From contig CM077643.1 in NCBI GenBank assembly GCA_039707465.1, positions 324,017,919 through 324,081,918 on the forward strand: a DNA stretch of 64,000 bases, written 5' to 3'. Every line of letters begins with the position of its first letter. Within the stretch, counting starts at the first letter, position 1. This stretch comes from Rhabdophis nuchalis. Lineage: Eukaryota; Chordata; Lepidosauria; Squamata; Natricidae. Position numbers and translations under genes: made by a program. The notes beneath the pieces were generated by a model. The model had not been told where the DNA came from. It worked only from the letters and a program-made list of their open reading frames with translations, and searched no databases. Of the stretch, positions 10,677 through 20,691 are shown piece by piece.

Positions 10677-12340
10677 GCTAGGAAACGTGTCAAAATCTCC
10701 ACCCTTTTTCTGGCTTCCCTCTAAAACTGGCAGCTGCAGTTCATCATTTTTAATGGGCATATTTTCTGAACCCTTGTCCATAACTAAACCATGGTTTATG
10801 TGTGTAACCTTATTTCCCGGGGTCTTCTGAGAACGACAATGTAATGGTTTGCATAATATATTTGGCTGGTGTCCTGCTGTGGGATTAATTCAAATGGAAA
10901 GCAAATAAGCAATAAACAGAGTAAAAAAGAATATTCATTAGGCCCACTCAGCATCCATAATATGGTACAAATTGCTTAGTTCTCCAAAACTCTTCAACAG
11001 ACAAAGTAGGGCAAAAGTGAGAAGGTGTGCAAACTGACTAGTGTAGGAAGGACAGAGTCTACTTTTAGTAGCTGTTTGTTAAAGAAATGTGGGAGAGAGA
11101 GAGAGATGCTGATTAAGCACTACCAGCTGCTACAAGAGGAAGCTTGGCCTGATGGGATGGAAAAACTGTCCCATAGTGCCATCAGTTCCTTGTTGGGAGG
11201 CCCACGTGTGCTTCTCGCACTGAAGTGAAGCATTGTCTAATAAGTACCCTTAGAAAAATATCATAGAATAATAAGAGCAGCAGGAGGAGCATATGATTTT
11301 GAGCACTGGGCCGTTGATGAAATCACCAATTTTAGGCGTCACGGGAAAGATCAACAGAGCCCAAGTGAATGAAGGAGTGGAAAGATGGCTCTTTGCTTAA
11401 AGAGAAGGAATAGCTTGTTCCTGTATGATTAGACTGATGTACCGTATTAGGAAGGCAAACATCCTGCCAGATTTTGAATAGTAAAGTACCACCCCTTTTT
11501 GTCAGTTGCTAAGTCATAGCAGTTTCAGAAGCAAAGTAAATTTGACATCTAAATCCTGTTTGACATAGAGCCACTTGGAGAAGTTTTCACTCCCTGACCT
11601 GCTGCCCATCAAACCTGAGCTTTAAACCAGCACTGCCAAGAGACATCAAATAGCAAACAAGCAAGCACATACAAGTACACACTTATATACCTCACTATTG
11701 TTAGCTGTTTTAAGATATACAAGGCCGTCAGCTGGTCCATTTTATTTCTGCTTTCTTTGCCGTCTATCAGTTTTTCTAGCTGGGCAGGTTATCATCTTAA
11801 TTCCTGCTGATCAGTAAATTTCACTGAACTCAGTTGCATTTACTGCTGAGAAGATATGGAATACCACTGCTATGCAGAAGTTTGTACAGCAGACTTTCCC
11901 AAGTGGTGTCATCCAATTTGTATTGGATCACAGGTCCCATCACAATTAGCAATCTGGGTGAGGATTTAGGATTTTTTCATGTTACTGTTCTGATGTTTAT
12001 AAGAGAAACCAAGGTGGGGAGTGTCTAAAATGAAAACACAACATGAATATATAAATGGAGTAAATGGATGCAAGGATGGCTGTGTGAATGGCATGTGTAT
12101 GAAGCACAATTTGAGCTTTGACTCAGCCCTACATTGATGTAGGATCACAAAAAGGTTAATAAACAGAGATGGCTTCCCATCACAGGAGGGAGTATCCCCA
12201 GATGTTTTAAATTACAAATGACATTATTCCTTGCTGATCAGGATTTATTAGAAGATAGTTCCAAACATCTAGAAAACATTCTTTTGGAGGCTAATCTATC
12301 TGATTAATCTATCCTAAGAATCTTCAACTGGAATTTCTAG
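10677..12340. other. no recognised feature
   Basis: Long stretch without a recognised gene or repeat. Frames at 11025-11228 and 11834-12028 have no supporting features. Confidence 0.35.
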
Positions 12341-13150
12341 CAGGGCTCAAATAACAACAGTAATTGGAACCAGAATTTCCATTACTAAGCCATGTGGCTG
12401 TAAAGCATGATGCCATGAGGTTGCAATCACTTAATGATGACAACTCTGGCAGTCCCCATTGCCATTGTTAAGTGAAAATTGCAGGGGATTAACCAAGTAT
12501 CTCCTTGATGCATGGTTCCCAAGAAAGTTCTGCATGGTTCCCAAGAAAGCTAGCAGGCAGGTAAGCAGCTAACACAAGTGCAGCCAGGGTGGGCATGACG
12601 GCTACTAGGGGCGGAAAGGCATACAAACTCAGGATGGCCGTGGACAACTTTGAGAAGCTTCAAATTTCACATGTGCCACAGGTGGTAGACAGAGCCCTCT
12701 CTGCAGGCATGCGAGCCATCGCCCCAGCTCAGCTACACCACGCATGCACCCGTCTCCCACTGGTCAGCTGAATTTCAGGGGGTCTCTGCCGTGCATGTTT
12801 AGGGGTGGGGCACATGTGGGACATGCGCACGCATGCACAGAGGGGTTGCACGCACATGTGTGCAAGGATTTTCCATCACTAAGCAAGGTGGCTGTAAAGC
12901 ATGATGCTATGAGATTGCATCACTTAATGATGGCAATTCTGGCAGTCCCCATGGCCATTGTTAAGTGAAAATGGCAGCATGCTCCCCTGTGGCCCGTTTT
13001 TGATCTCAGGAGGCTTCAAGGAGACCTAGTAGGCCCAAAATGGGGCGCAGGGCAGTTGCGTGGACATGCACAGGGGATGGGGAGTGCAGGGGAGTCACAT
13101 GCGCATGCCCAGGGAGGCGGAGGGCACAGGGGGTCATGTATGCATTGCAT

Positions 13151-13637
13151 CAAGGGTGGGTTCTTGCCAGTTCTAACCTCTTCTATAGAAAAGGTTCCAC
13201 AAATCTACAGGGCCGTTTAGAACCAGTTCCAGCTCCCTCCCCCCACCCGACCGCACATGATGAAGAGCGAGAGGAGGAATTCTGGGAGTTGAAGTCCACA
13301 AGTCTTAAAGCTGTCAAGTTTGAACACTCCTAGGGTTTTTTTCCTAAAGGGTTAGGGGTGCAAGGGTCTTGTAACTTGACAGCTTTAAGACTTGCATGCT
13401 TCAAATGCCAGAGTTCCCGAGCCAATATTTTGGTTGCTAAGCAAGAGCGTTGTTAATGAGTTTCACCACATTTTACCAGTTGGCTACCCCCACCCAGTCA
13501 CATGGCTCACAAGACACTCCCACCCAGTCACATGGCCAGCAAGCCACTCCCGCCTGGTCACATGGCTGGCCAGCCATGCCCACAAAGCAGGCCACACCTA
13601 TAGAGGATTTTCTAAAAAAATTTGAAACCCACCACTG
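13151..13637. mobile_element. 487-bp hAT-like element, 'GGTGGGTT' family, copy 1
   Basis: Left end CAAGGGTGGGTTC and right end GAAACCCACCACTG are inverted. The flanks are an imperfect 8-bp duplication, CATTGCAT (13143-13150) and CATTGCGT (13638-13645). Internally there is an inverted piece around GACAGCTTTAAGACTTG and a block matching the core of the 135-bp palindromes (GGAATTCTGGGAGTTGAAG). Related copies: 15589-16027, 34321-37565 (interrupted), 40605-40951 and 51773-52237. Confidence 0.85.
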
Positions 13638-13737
13638 CATTGCGTTATGGGTGCGGGCACGCACACACACTGCCACACGGACTCACATGTGCTTTTCGCA
13701 TGCAAAAACAAAAAGGTTAGCCATCACTGTTCTACAG

Positions 13738-13872
13738 CAGGGGTCTCCAACCTTTGCAACTTTAAATCTGAAGGACTTCAGCTCCCAGAATTATCCAGCC
13801 AGCAAAGCTGGCTGGAGAATTCTGGGAGCTGAAGTCCTTCAGACTTAAAGTTGCAAAGGTTGGGGACCCCTG
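13738..13872. mobile_element. 135-bp palindromic hAT element, subgroup A
   Basis: Near-perfect hairpin from CAGGGGTCTCCAACC to GGTTGGGGACCCCTG with the centre CCAGCAAAGCTGG. Exact 8-bp duplication TTCTACAG (13730-13737, 13873-13880). Same subgroup as 27614-27748 and 52688-52822. Confidence 0.95.
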
Positions 13873-13998
13873 TTCTACAGGACTGCTGCAAATATCATCA
13901 CCATAACTTCAAGGAGAGAGCAAGACTCCCATCTGTTCAGTGCCATCATGACTTTGAACAGTCGCTAAATGAAAGGTTGCTAAGCAATAACTACCTGT

Positions 13999-14437
13999 AT
14001 GCCATTAAGGTGACAGTGAAGGCAATCTGAAAGATCCAGGGATTAACGGAATTGAATTTTCAAGGAGTACATGAAATTGTGTAAATAAAAGAGAGGGTCT
14101 AACAGGAAGCTTTTCTGTATCTCTTCTTCATAATATCTGAATTCTGCTTTATTTATGCCCTGAATCTACTCTAGCTAGCTTTTTTTTTAATGACCCAAGC
14201 TACTTCCAATTTAAATGCAGTTTCCCAATGCCTTTGCTTCCTTCTACTGAGTCTTGGTTTACATGGACCAATTCTACTCAAACTGCCTACAATTCGGATC
14301 TGTTAGCCTTTACTTGAGCCAGGGGCATTCCAGTATGGCCACAACCATGACATTCTGGAAAATGAATTATAACCCCAGAGCAGGGAAGTTATTGCTTCTA
14401 TGCAGGAATATCCTTTCATATTCTCCAGTCTTTATCT
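13999..14437. other. no recognised feature
   Basis: No gene or repeat recognised. Confidence 0.35.
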
Positions 14438-15019
14438 TGTTGAAAGAAATGTCCTTCTGGGTTCAGTTCCAAGTGGGGGGAAAGACACTGGAAACATGGA
14501 GGCTGCTTGGAAAGATGGTTTAATGGTGGATAGGACCCCACGGTTTGAGGTCCTGAACAGAAAAGGTGATCACATGCTTTAAGATGTTGGGTGAAGAAGA
14601 AAAAGAGCAAAAAAAGGGGCTTGTTGAGAGTTCCTGAGTTTTTTATACTCTCTGTTTGACTCCACCTCTCTGTTTCCTGTTTCTGTGTAAGAAATGTATT
14701 CTGATTGGTTGTCAGACTCCGGGGGGGGGGGGGGGGGTGTCTTAGCTAACTTTGTAAATTTTTTGCCTTTTGAGTCCCAAGCTTGGTTGAGTTCCCAGAT
14801 GCCATGTGGTGAGTTTCTGTAGAGGTTTAATCCTACCTTTGTTATGTAGAGTAGACTAGCTCAGACATTTTAATGGCTCACTGACAAAGAGTGCGTCTGT
14901 TTCCTGCCTAAAAACATGTTTCTCCATTTCTTATCCAGGAAAATATAATATTCTTCCTTTTCAATATTTCCCAGGATATTTCATTTTTCTAGGGGAAGGG
15001 TAGGTTTTAACTTCCTACA
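14438..15019 (-). mobile_element. solo LTR, family A, copy 2
   Basis: TG...CA ends. Minus-strand order: CAACCAATCAGAATAC (CCAAT box), GAGAGTATAAAAAACTC (TATA box), then CCACCATTAAACC (ATTAAA poly(A) signal) before the 3' end. A run of 17 G at 14721-14737 sits between the CCAAT box and the element's middle. No internal retroviral genes flank it. I found no convincing target duplication. Confidence 0.7.
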
Positions 15020-15580
15020 GTCTTGCAGTATATTTTTAGATCTTTGCTACTTTTATGGTCTGTCTCTGTACAAACAGCCTGCAAGCATTTACTTTTAACT
15101 ATTCAATTCAGCTGATTCATTAACCTTACTTCTATTTTGAGGTTTCCTTCTTCTTTATGCTTTTAGTCCTGGCTGCCTTATAGTCTAATTACACCTTAGC
15201 CTCTGTGTATCCTGGCTTTATAATTAACTTCCCATTGCACACTTGAAACTAGAAAATTAACTCCTACTCTCAGAGTACATGTCATCCAGAAGAGGAAAAA
15301 AGAATCAGCCTTAAAGAAGAAGCTCTCAGCCAGGGATATTTCCATTGTGGTTTCTTGCTTTTCTGATCCCCATGTGAGATGGAGACTGAACATGCCCCAT
15401 CAGTGCTGGAATGAATATTTCTATAGAATAGACCAGAGGATTGCCATTGTGGAATTGAACAAAGAAAAGATTAAAATTTTCACATTGGATACTATTAATT
15501 GCTTTCTAGTTGCCCCTTCCTATGGAAAAAGTGGACTTCATAACACAGCAAAAATAGGTATCACTGTAGTATGAATTTCC
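15020..15580. other. no recognised feature
   Basis: No gene or repeat recognised; frames 15196-15393 and 15347-15574 overlap on opposite strands without support. Confidence 0.35.
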
Positions 15581-15588
15581 TACATATG

Positions 15589-16027
15589 CAGGGGTGGGTT
15601 CCTGCCAGTTCTAAGCTCTTCTGTAGAAGAGGTTCCACAAATCTACAGTGCCATTTAGAACCGGTTCCAGCTCCCTCCCCCCGCCCGTCCGCACATCATC
15701 AAGATGAAGAGTGAGAGGAGGAATTCTGGGAGTTGAAGTCCACAAGTCTTAAAGCTGTCAAGTTTGAACACCCTTGGGGAGGGGGGGGGTTCCTAAAGGG
15801 TTAGGGGTGCAAGGGTCTTGTGACTTGACAGCTTTAAGACTTGCATGCTTCAAATGCCAGAGTTTCTGAGCCAACATTTTGGTTGCTAAGCAAGAGCGTA
15901 GTTAAGTGAGTTTCACCACATTTTACAAGTTGGCCACGCCCACCTAGACACATGGCTGGCAAGCCATTCCCACAAAGCAGGCCAAACTTACAGAAGAGGT
16001 TCTAAAAATTGTTGAAACCTACCACTG
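15589..16027. mobile_element. 439-bp hAT-like element, 'GGTGGGTT' family, copy 2
   Basis: CAGGGGTGGGTTCC at the left and GAAACCTACCACTG at the right, with an exact 8-bp duplication TACATATG (15581-15588, 16028-16035). Body as in copy 1. Confidence 0.92.
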
Positions 16028-16068
16028 TACATATGACTATAAGCCATGAGTTTTATCAGAGGCAAAGA

Positions 16069-16560
16069 GTTTATTTATTTATTTATTTATTTATTTATTC
16101 GATTTATTAACCGCCCCCTCTCCCCGAAGGGACTCGAGGCTGTGCACAGGAATTTAAGAAATATGTACATATAACAATCATAAATAATTAAAACTATATT
16201 AAATATTAAATATTATCACCCTGTGCTAAAATATACCCCATTTAAGACTATAGCCATAAAAACCCAATTAAACAATTTATCTACTAAAACTGAGGTAAGG
16301 TATGGTGGATTAGGCCAGGCCGGCCTGCTGGAAAAGATGGGTCTTTAATTGCTGACGGAAGGAGCGGAGGTCCGTGGTAGATCTAAGTTTGGGGGGTAGG
16401 TCATTCCAGAGGGTTGGGCCCACCACAGAGCTGGCATTGCCTAGTGGACGGCACCCGGAGAAGTCCCTCTCTGTGGGAGCGAATCGGCTGAAGGGATGTG
16501 TGGGGTAGGATATGATCCCGCAGATAAAGAGTCCTCTGGAACCACAGGTAGGGCCATTGA
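16069..16560 (-). mobile_element. L2-type LINE 3' end with (TTTA)n tail
   Basis: Minus frame 16310-16615 encodes ALWNDLPPKLRSTTDLRSFR and KTHLFQQAGLA, the L2 C-terminus. The 3'UTR is followed by a TTTA repeat at 16071-16099. A short deletion or frameshift separates the RSHREGLL block from GNASSVVGPTLWNDL. Confidence 0.85.
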
Positions 16561-16953
16561 GTTGGAACACTAAGTTCAACTCCTGATTTGTTTGATGATA
16601 GCTGTCCAAATGCAATTAAAATTGGAACAAGATGTAGCTCTAACAGCAGTGTGAGCTTTCAAAGGCTCCCAAAAAAAGAAGAGGGGGAAGAAAATACCAT
16701 CAAGACAAGAGCAAACATTATCACATTGAGTCACATAAGACCTTTAACAACTCTTAACAAGCCATAGGGATAATGATTTAGTCAACAACTAAATCATTCA
16801 GAAGACATATGGACTTGTGGATTTCTTGCAAAATCCTTCTCCCAACAAATAGTACTGGAAGTTGGTTGGTTCTTTTCAAAGGAGCCAACAAAGATACCCT
16901 TAGCTGCTAGTATAATTGAGCCCACGGCTACACATCCGTGGGGTTTTCATGTT
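16561..16953. other. no recognised feature
   Basis: No gene or repeat recognised. It contains a small inverted sequence around CCCACGGCTACACATCCGTGGG. Confidence 0.35.
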
Positions 16954-17025
16954 ATGTTTTATTGTATTACTGTTTCAAACAATTTTATTGGTTTTTACAA
17001 TTATATAGGAAAAGGGGAAATGGTA

Positions 17026-17059
17026 GGAAATCCTAAAATGATAACATTTTAGGATTTCC
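17026..17059. repeat. perfect hairpin in the 3'UTR of HAL1-like copy 1
   Basis: Two 15-bp perfect arms (17026-17040 and 17045-17059) separated by the four bases ATAA. It is followed at once by a GC-rich patch (17059-17091) that stands out from the AT-rich 3'UTR. Confidence 0.9.
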
Positions 17060-17219
17060 GTGTCGGGGTCGGTGGTCGCCTCCGGGAGTTCATAAAAATA
17101 CATTTTCTTTTAAAAAATTATATAGTGGTGAGAATTATATATATCATATTACATTTCATACATTCAATCATTATTTTTTTTAAGCATCCATCTTGGTTAT
17201 AGTGAATTTCAAAACATAC

Positions 17220-18068
17220 TTATTTTTGAGATCTAAGTCTCTTAGCAATAGTGTCTTCTTGCTCCTTCTCTTCAATAGGTGGAGCTGCGGCTCCCCCTGT
17301 TCCGTCTCTTTCTTCTAGGAGTGGGGAGTGCTTTCTAAGAAAAGCCTCCGCCTCTCCTACTGTTTTAATTCTGACTCTACCCCCTTCCCAGTATACCAGC
17401 AATCCTTCAGGCATCAACCATTGAAACCAGATTCCTTTTTAAAATAGCTTTTTAGATAGGAAGGAATATTGTGCCCTCAGTATCTCATCCCTTGTAAATC
17501 TTCTTAAAAATTTAATATGAATTTCTCTTGGTACATCATTTATCCTGGCATATGTAGAATTAATTCTATAGATCATGTCTATATCCCCCCAAATATATTC
17601 TTTGTTGTTGTTTTTTATAAAATCTGCTAAAATTGTGCTCCTTAAGTCCCTAAGGTCCTCTCCTTGCTCTTCAGGAACATTCTGAAATCTGAGGAAAAAA
17701 GACATTCTCTCAAACTCAATTTTTGACATCTGCATAGTAATTTCTCCTGTTTCTTTTCGTATTTCTCCTAACTCCTCCTTCGTCTCCTCTGCCCCTTTCT
17801 CTAACACCTCAATTTTTTGTTTGTTTTCTATTGTATTTCCTTTTGTTTCTCGCATTTCTAATTTTAAATCTGTCAAGTCCTTTCTAATTTCTCGTATTTC
17901 TGTTATTATCTCCTGCAGCATCTCTTTGGTGGTAGGTTCTTGGGAAGTCTCTCCAGTTGATTCTTTTTGGAACATCTCAGTGATTTTCCCTTGTTGTGAG
18001 ATCGGACTGGATCTGGCAGATGATGGGGCAGAAAGGGACTTTCCAGCTGGAGATTTTCTATGTGCCAT
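17220..18068 (-). pseudogene. L1-type ORF1 protein (RNA-binding), broken
   Basis: The frame starts at ATG 18068 (MAHRKSPAGKSL) and runs 209 codons to a TAA at 17439-17441. The same frame then goes on as WFQWLMPEGLLVYWEGGR to KRLRSQK and a stop at 17220. Order: basic, Ser-rich N-terminus; coiled coil at about residues 49-121, rich in E/K with heptad spacing; RRM-like block at about 122-195 (MSFFLRFQNVPEEQ ... PREIHIKF); then the C-terminal domain. Compared with the 35.6-36.6 kb copy, about 28 residues are missing between DEILR and YSFLSK. In L1 this protein forms trimers that coat the element's RNA. The internal deletion and the stop make this copy inactive. Confidence 0.85.
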
Positions 18069-18525
18069 TGTTCTTTATAATTGTACAATAAAAATGGCGC
18101 CAGAGAAATGAGCAGTCAGAAACGTCCAAGGTGCAGGAGAAAAGTTCAGTTCAAAATTCAAATCCAAAGCCGCAATAAAGACCAGAGAAGAAAATTAATC
18201 CTCTATAAAAAAAGAATAATCCACTTTGGGAGAGTCACTGAGGGCTTCTTGGGAGTGGTAGAAAGTAAATTGTCCATTTAGCTGTTTCAAAAACACTGTG
18301 AGACTGCTTTCACTGGGTCAGGGAGTTTTCAATTGAGAACAAAGGGAAGCCATCTTCCGCCTCATTGTTGAGAAGAAAGTGCAAACAAAAGTTCCATTGC
18401 TGCTAAGGCTCGTTACAATGTTGCCACAAATAACTACTTAAGTAACAAAGTTTCCACTTTAAAGTAATGTTAATTCGGATGCCAGTAATTCTTTTTCCTT
18501 CTCCATGTTTTATTGTATTACTGTT

Positions 18526-19744
18526 GTTGTTATTAAGTATTATTTTATCCAAACTTTAAGGAGATGCTTATCATTATTTTATTTTGTATTTTATATTTTG
18601 AACAGAGCTCTACACTGCTTTGAAAAGCTGGGAAGCTTAAGTAAAATAGATCTTCAACTATAAGAGGATATTTTCTTAATGCAAGAAGTGTGAAGTTGTT
18701 ACATCTTTGACAATTTATCAGACATTCAATGTCATCGGTGTATCATTTTTGAAAAGTTCTCTTTAGTTCAATGTAAATTTCAGATCTTTAGTCCACATAT
18801 TTTCCCATTACTCCAGATTACGTTATAACCAAAAATTCTTGTCCCTTGAATCCTACAATGTTTAACATATTCACTTTCCAAATTCAGTTTCAGTAGCATT
18901 TTGTAAACCATAGCTATAAGATGTTCAACATTAGCACACCATTGTGTTTCAAGTTCATTTTTGATAGCTCAAAAACACAGGGTATTTTTTAATCTAAAGT
19001 AAATCTTTCTTTCAACTATAAATAAGTAAACCAATTGCATGCGTGTCCTTCTGATTTCAAATCAAATTGGCATCTATACACCCACCTTCCATTAAGGTAT
19101 AATAGTAGAGAGATACAGATATTATATTATGTTGTTCCCTTCTTAACTTGGAAGATGACAGTTTGAAACGAGCCAATTTATAGTAGATTGAGTGAGAAGA
19201 ACAGGGAGTTATCCTGCAAAAAACTGATTGATGGAAAAAAATGCTTTCATATAGCAATAGCAAGAAGACCTCAGCTGAAATACTTTACCTAAAATACAGA
19301 TTTCCAAAAACTAGACAGCAGCTATGTGTTACCCAGATAATAACAAACTTTTGTTTAGAGATGGGACTGACGTTTTATAAAACCACTCAGTCCTTTCTAT
19401 CATCTCCAGGAAAAGAAAAATAGGTCAGAGAAAGCAGCTTGTTGAACACAGAGAACATTATGTGGCTAGTTGAGATTCAATGTATATTTTTCTTATTAAT
19501 ACTATACAAGAAGTTAGATTATGGTGATGGAATATCTGTGCATCCTGAAAATTAACAACTGGGAAAGGATAATCTTTTGGTCAGGCTAAACTGGGGGGCC
19601 AAATACAAAAGACTGTAGTGCTTCACAGTTGTGACGAAAAGGATATTTTAGCAGTTGACCAACTATTAAAGAACTACAAAAGTTCTACACACTTCCGTAA
19701 TCCCCTGCTGAAAAATAACAATCTCCTCTCAAGAAGAGTTGAGT
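18526..19744. other. no recognised feature
   Basis: Strongly AT-rich; no gene or repeat family recognised. Confidence 0.4.
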
Positions 19745-20002
19745 CAATTTGGTGTAGTGGTGAAGGGGCTAGTCTAGAAAGCAGGAGAATGTAAATTGTA
19801 GTCCTGTCTTAGGTATGAAAGCCAATTGGATGGCTTTGGAACAATCACTTTCTCTCAGCCCAATACATCTCAACTCCTCTGCTGTTGTGGGCAAAATAGG
19901 AACCAGAAATATTAGGTATGTTCACTCTGAGTTATAAATAAAAAGGTGGGAACAACAACAACAACAACAACAACAACAATTATTATTATTATTATTATTA
20001 TT
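19745..20002 (+). mobile_element. MIR-like tRNA SINE, copy 1, with compound microsatellite tail
   Basis: Starts TTGGTGTAGTGGTGAAGGGG (A-box-like) and has the MIR-type phrases GTCTTAGGTATGAAAGCC, TTTCTCTCAGCCCAA and ATTAGGTATGTTCACTC. The tail is (AAC)n at 19951-19979 followed by (ATT)n at 19980-20002. Other copies: 28470-28672, 41070-41440 and 54590-54960. Confidence 0.75.
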
Positions 20003-20473
20003 CTGTGGTTAATCTTTGGTGAGATTCACAGCCTTTGGGGCTGGTTGGTAGCTCACCAGCTCAAGTCCTAACCAAGGACCTAGGAACTGTAAAGGTAACG
20101 TCGGAGGATATAAGCAGTTCCAAGCAGGGTGGCCCAAGCATCATCATCATCATTATTATTATTATTAAATTAATTAATGTATTAATATTAATACATAAAT
20201 AAATTGTAGCTTCCTGCAAAAAACTGTGCTACTCAAAACATCGTACATCTTAAGAAGGTACTTAATTGATACATTGGATGCTGGCAGCCACCTGTATCAA
20301 CCATCAGCGCCAGTCAATAATATTTGTGATACATTTTTAAATGTTCAGTTGACTGAGTTTCACGTTTAATGAATAAAAGAGATAATAATAATAATAATAA
20401 TAAGAGGGCCTGTTCAGCCAGCAGTGAGACTGGAGCCCTGGGGATGAAGTTTTATTGTCCTTAGTAGACTTGT
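20003..20473. other. AT-rich spacer with short microsatellites
   Basis: CAT/TAT repeats at 20140-20167 and an AAT repeat at 20383-20402. The rest is not recognised. Confidence 0.5.
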
Positions 20474-20481
20474 TCCTAGAT

Positions 20482-20683
20482 CAGAGGTCTCATTCTCATG
20501 GCCCGCAGGCCAATTGCGGCCCACAGGACGGTATCTTGTGGCCCCCCACCGTGATATGAAAGTATAATATTAGTGCAGCCCGCAGAGGGAGTGGGCCTCT
20601 GTGGAATCCCTTATGCAGCCCAACCTCACCCAGCCTCACTCTGCCTCCAGTGGCCCCCAGGTAAATTGAGTTTGAGACCCCTG
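20482..20683. mobile_element. 202-bp non-autonomous hAT element
   Basis: CAGAGGTCTCATTCTC at the left and GAGTTTGAGACCCCTG at the right, with an exact 8-bp duplication TCCTAGAT (20474-20481, 20684-20691). Confidence 0.9.
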
Positions 20684-20691
20684 TCCTAGAT

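Larger units (their letters stand above)
12345..13998 (+). mobile_element. broken copies of the TACAGGTAGTCC-type family, interrupted
   Basis: Two stretches (12380-12480 and 12870-12975) repeat GGCTGTAAAGCATGATGC, TGGCAGTCCCCAT and CCATTGTTAAGTGAAAAT. A closing part at 13918-13998 reads TGAACAGTCGCTAAATGAAAGG and ends ACTACCTGTAT. Two hAT insertions sit inside (13151-13637 and 13738-13872). The inner part contains a short tandem copy of GCATGGTTCCCAAGAAAG (12510-12550). Confidence 0.45.
16975..18504 (-). mobile_element. complete ORF1-only L1-like (HAL1-like) element, copy 1
   Basis: A 1.53-kb insertion bounded by a perfect 21-bp target duplication at 16954-16974 and 18505-18525. Read on the minus strand it has a 5'UTR (18504-18069) with an AAGATGGC site at 18356-18349, one coding region for L1 ORF1 protein (18068-17220, broken by a stop), then only about 245 bp of 3'UTR ending with CCAATAAAATTG near 16976-16990. 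There is no room for ORF2 (endonuclease and reverse transcriptase). The intact target duplication shows that the element inserted in this short form. It therefore has the plan of mammalian HAL1 elements and must have used enzymes of a full L1. Confidence 0.85.

Noticed and set aside
12510..12550. Direct repeats as a CRISPR array or satellite
   Set aside because: Only two units of about 20 bp and no spacers of constant length; a small local duplication.
13738..13872. Palindrome as a microRNA precursor or rho-independent terminator
   Set aside because: Nine related copies with 8-bp target duplications show it is a transposon; eukaryotic context rules out a bacterial terminator.
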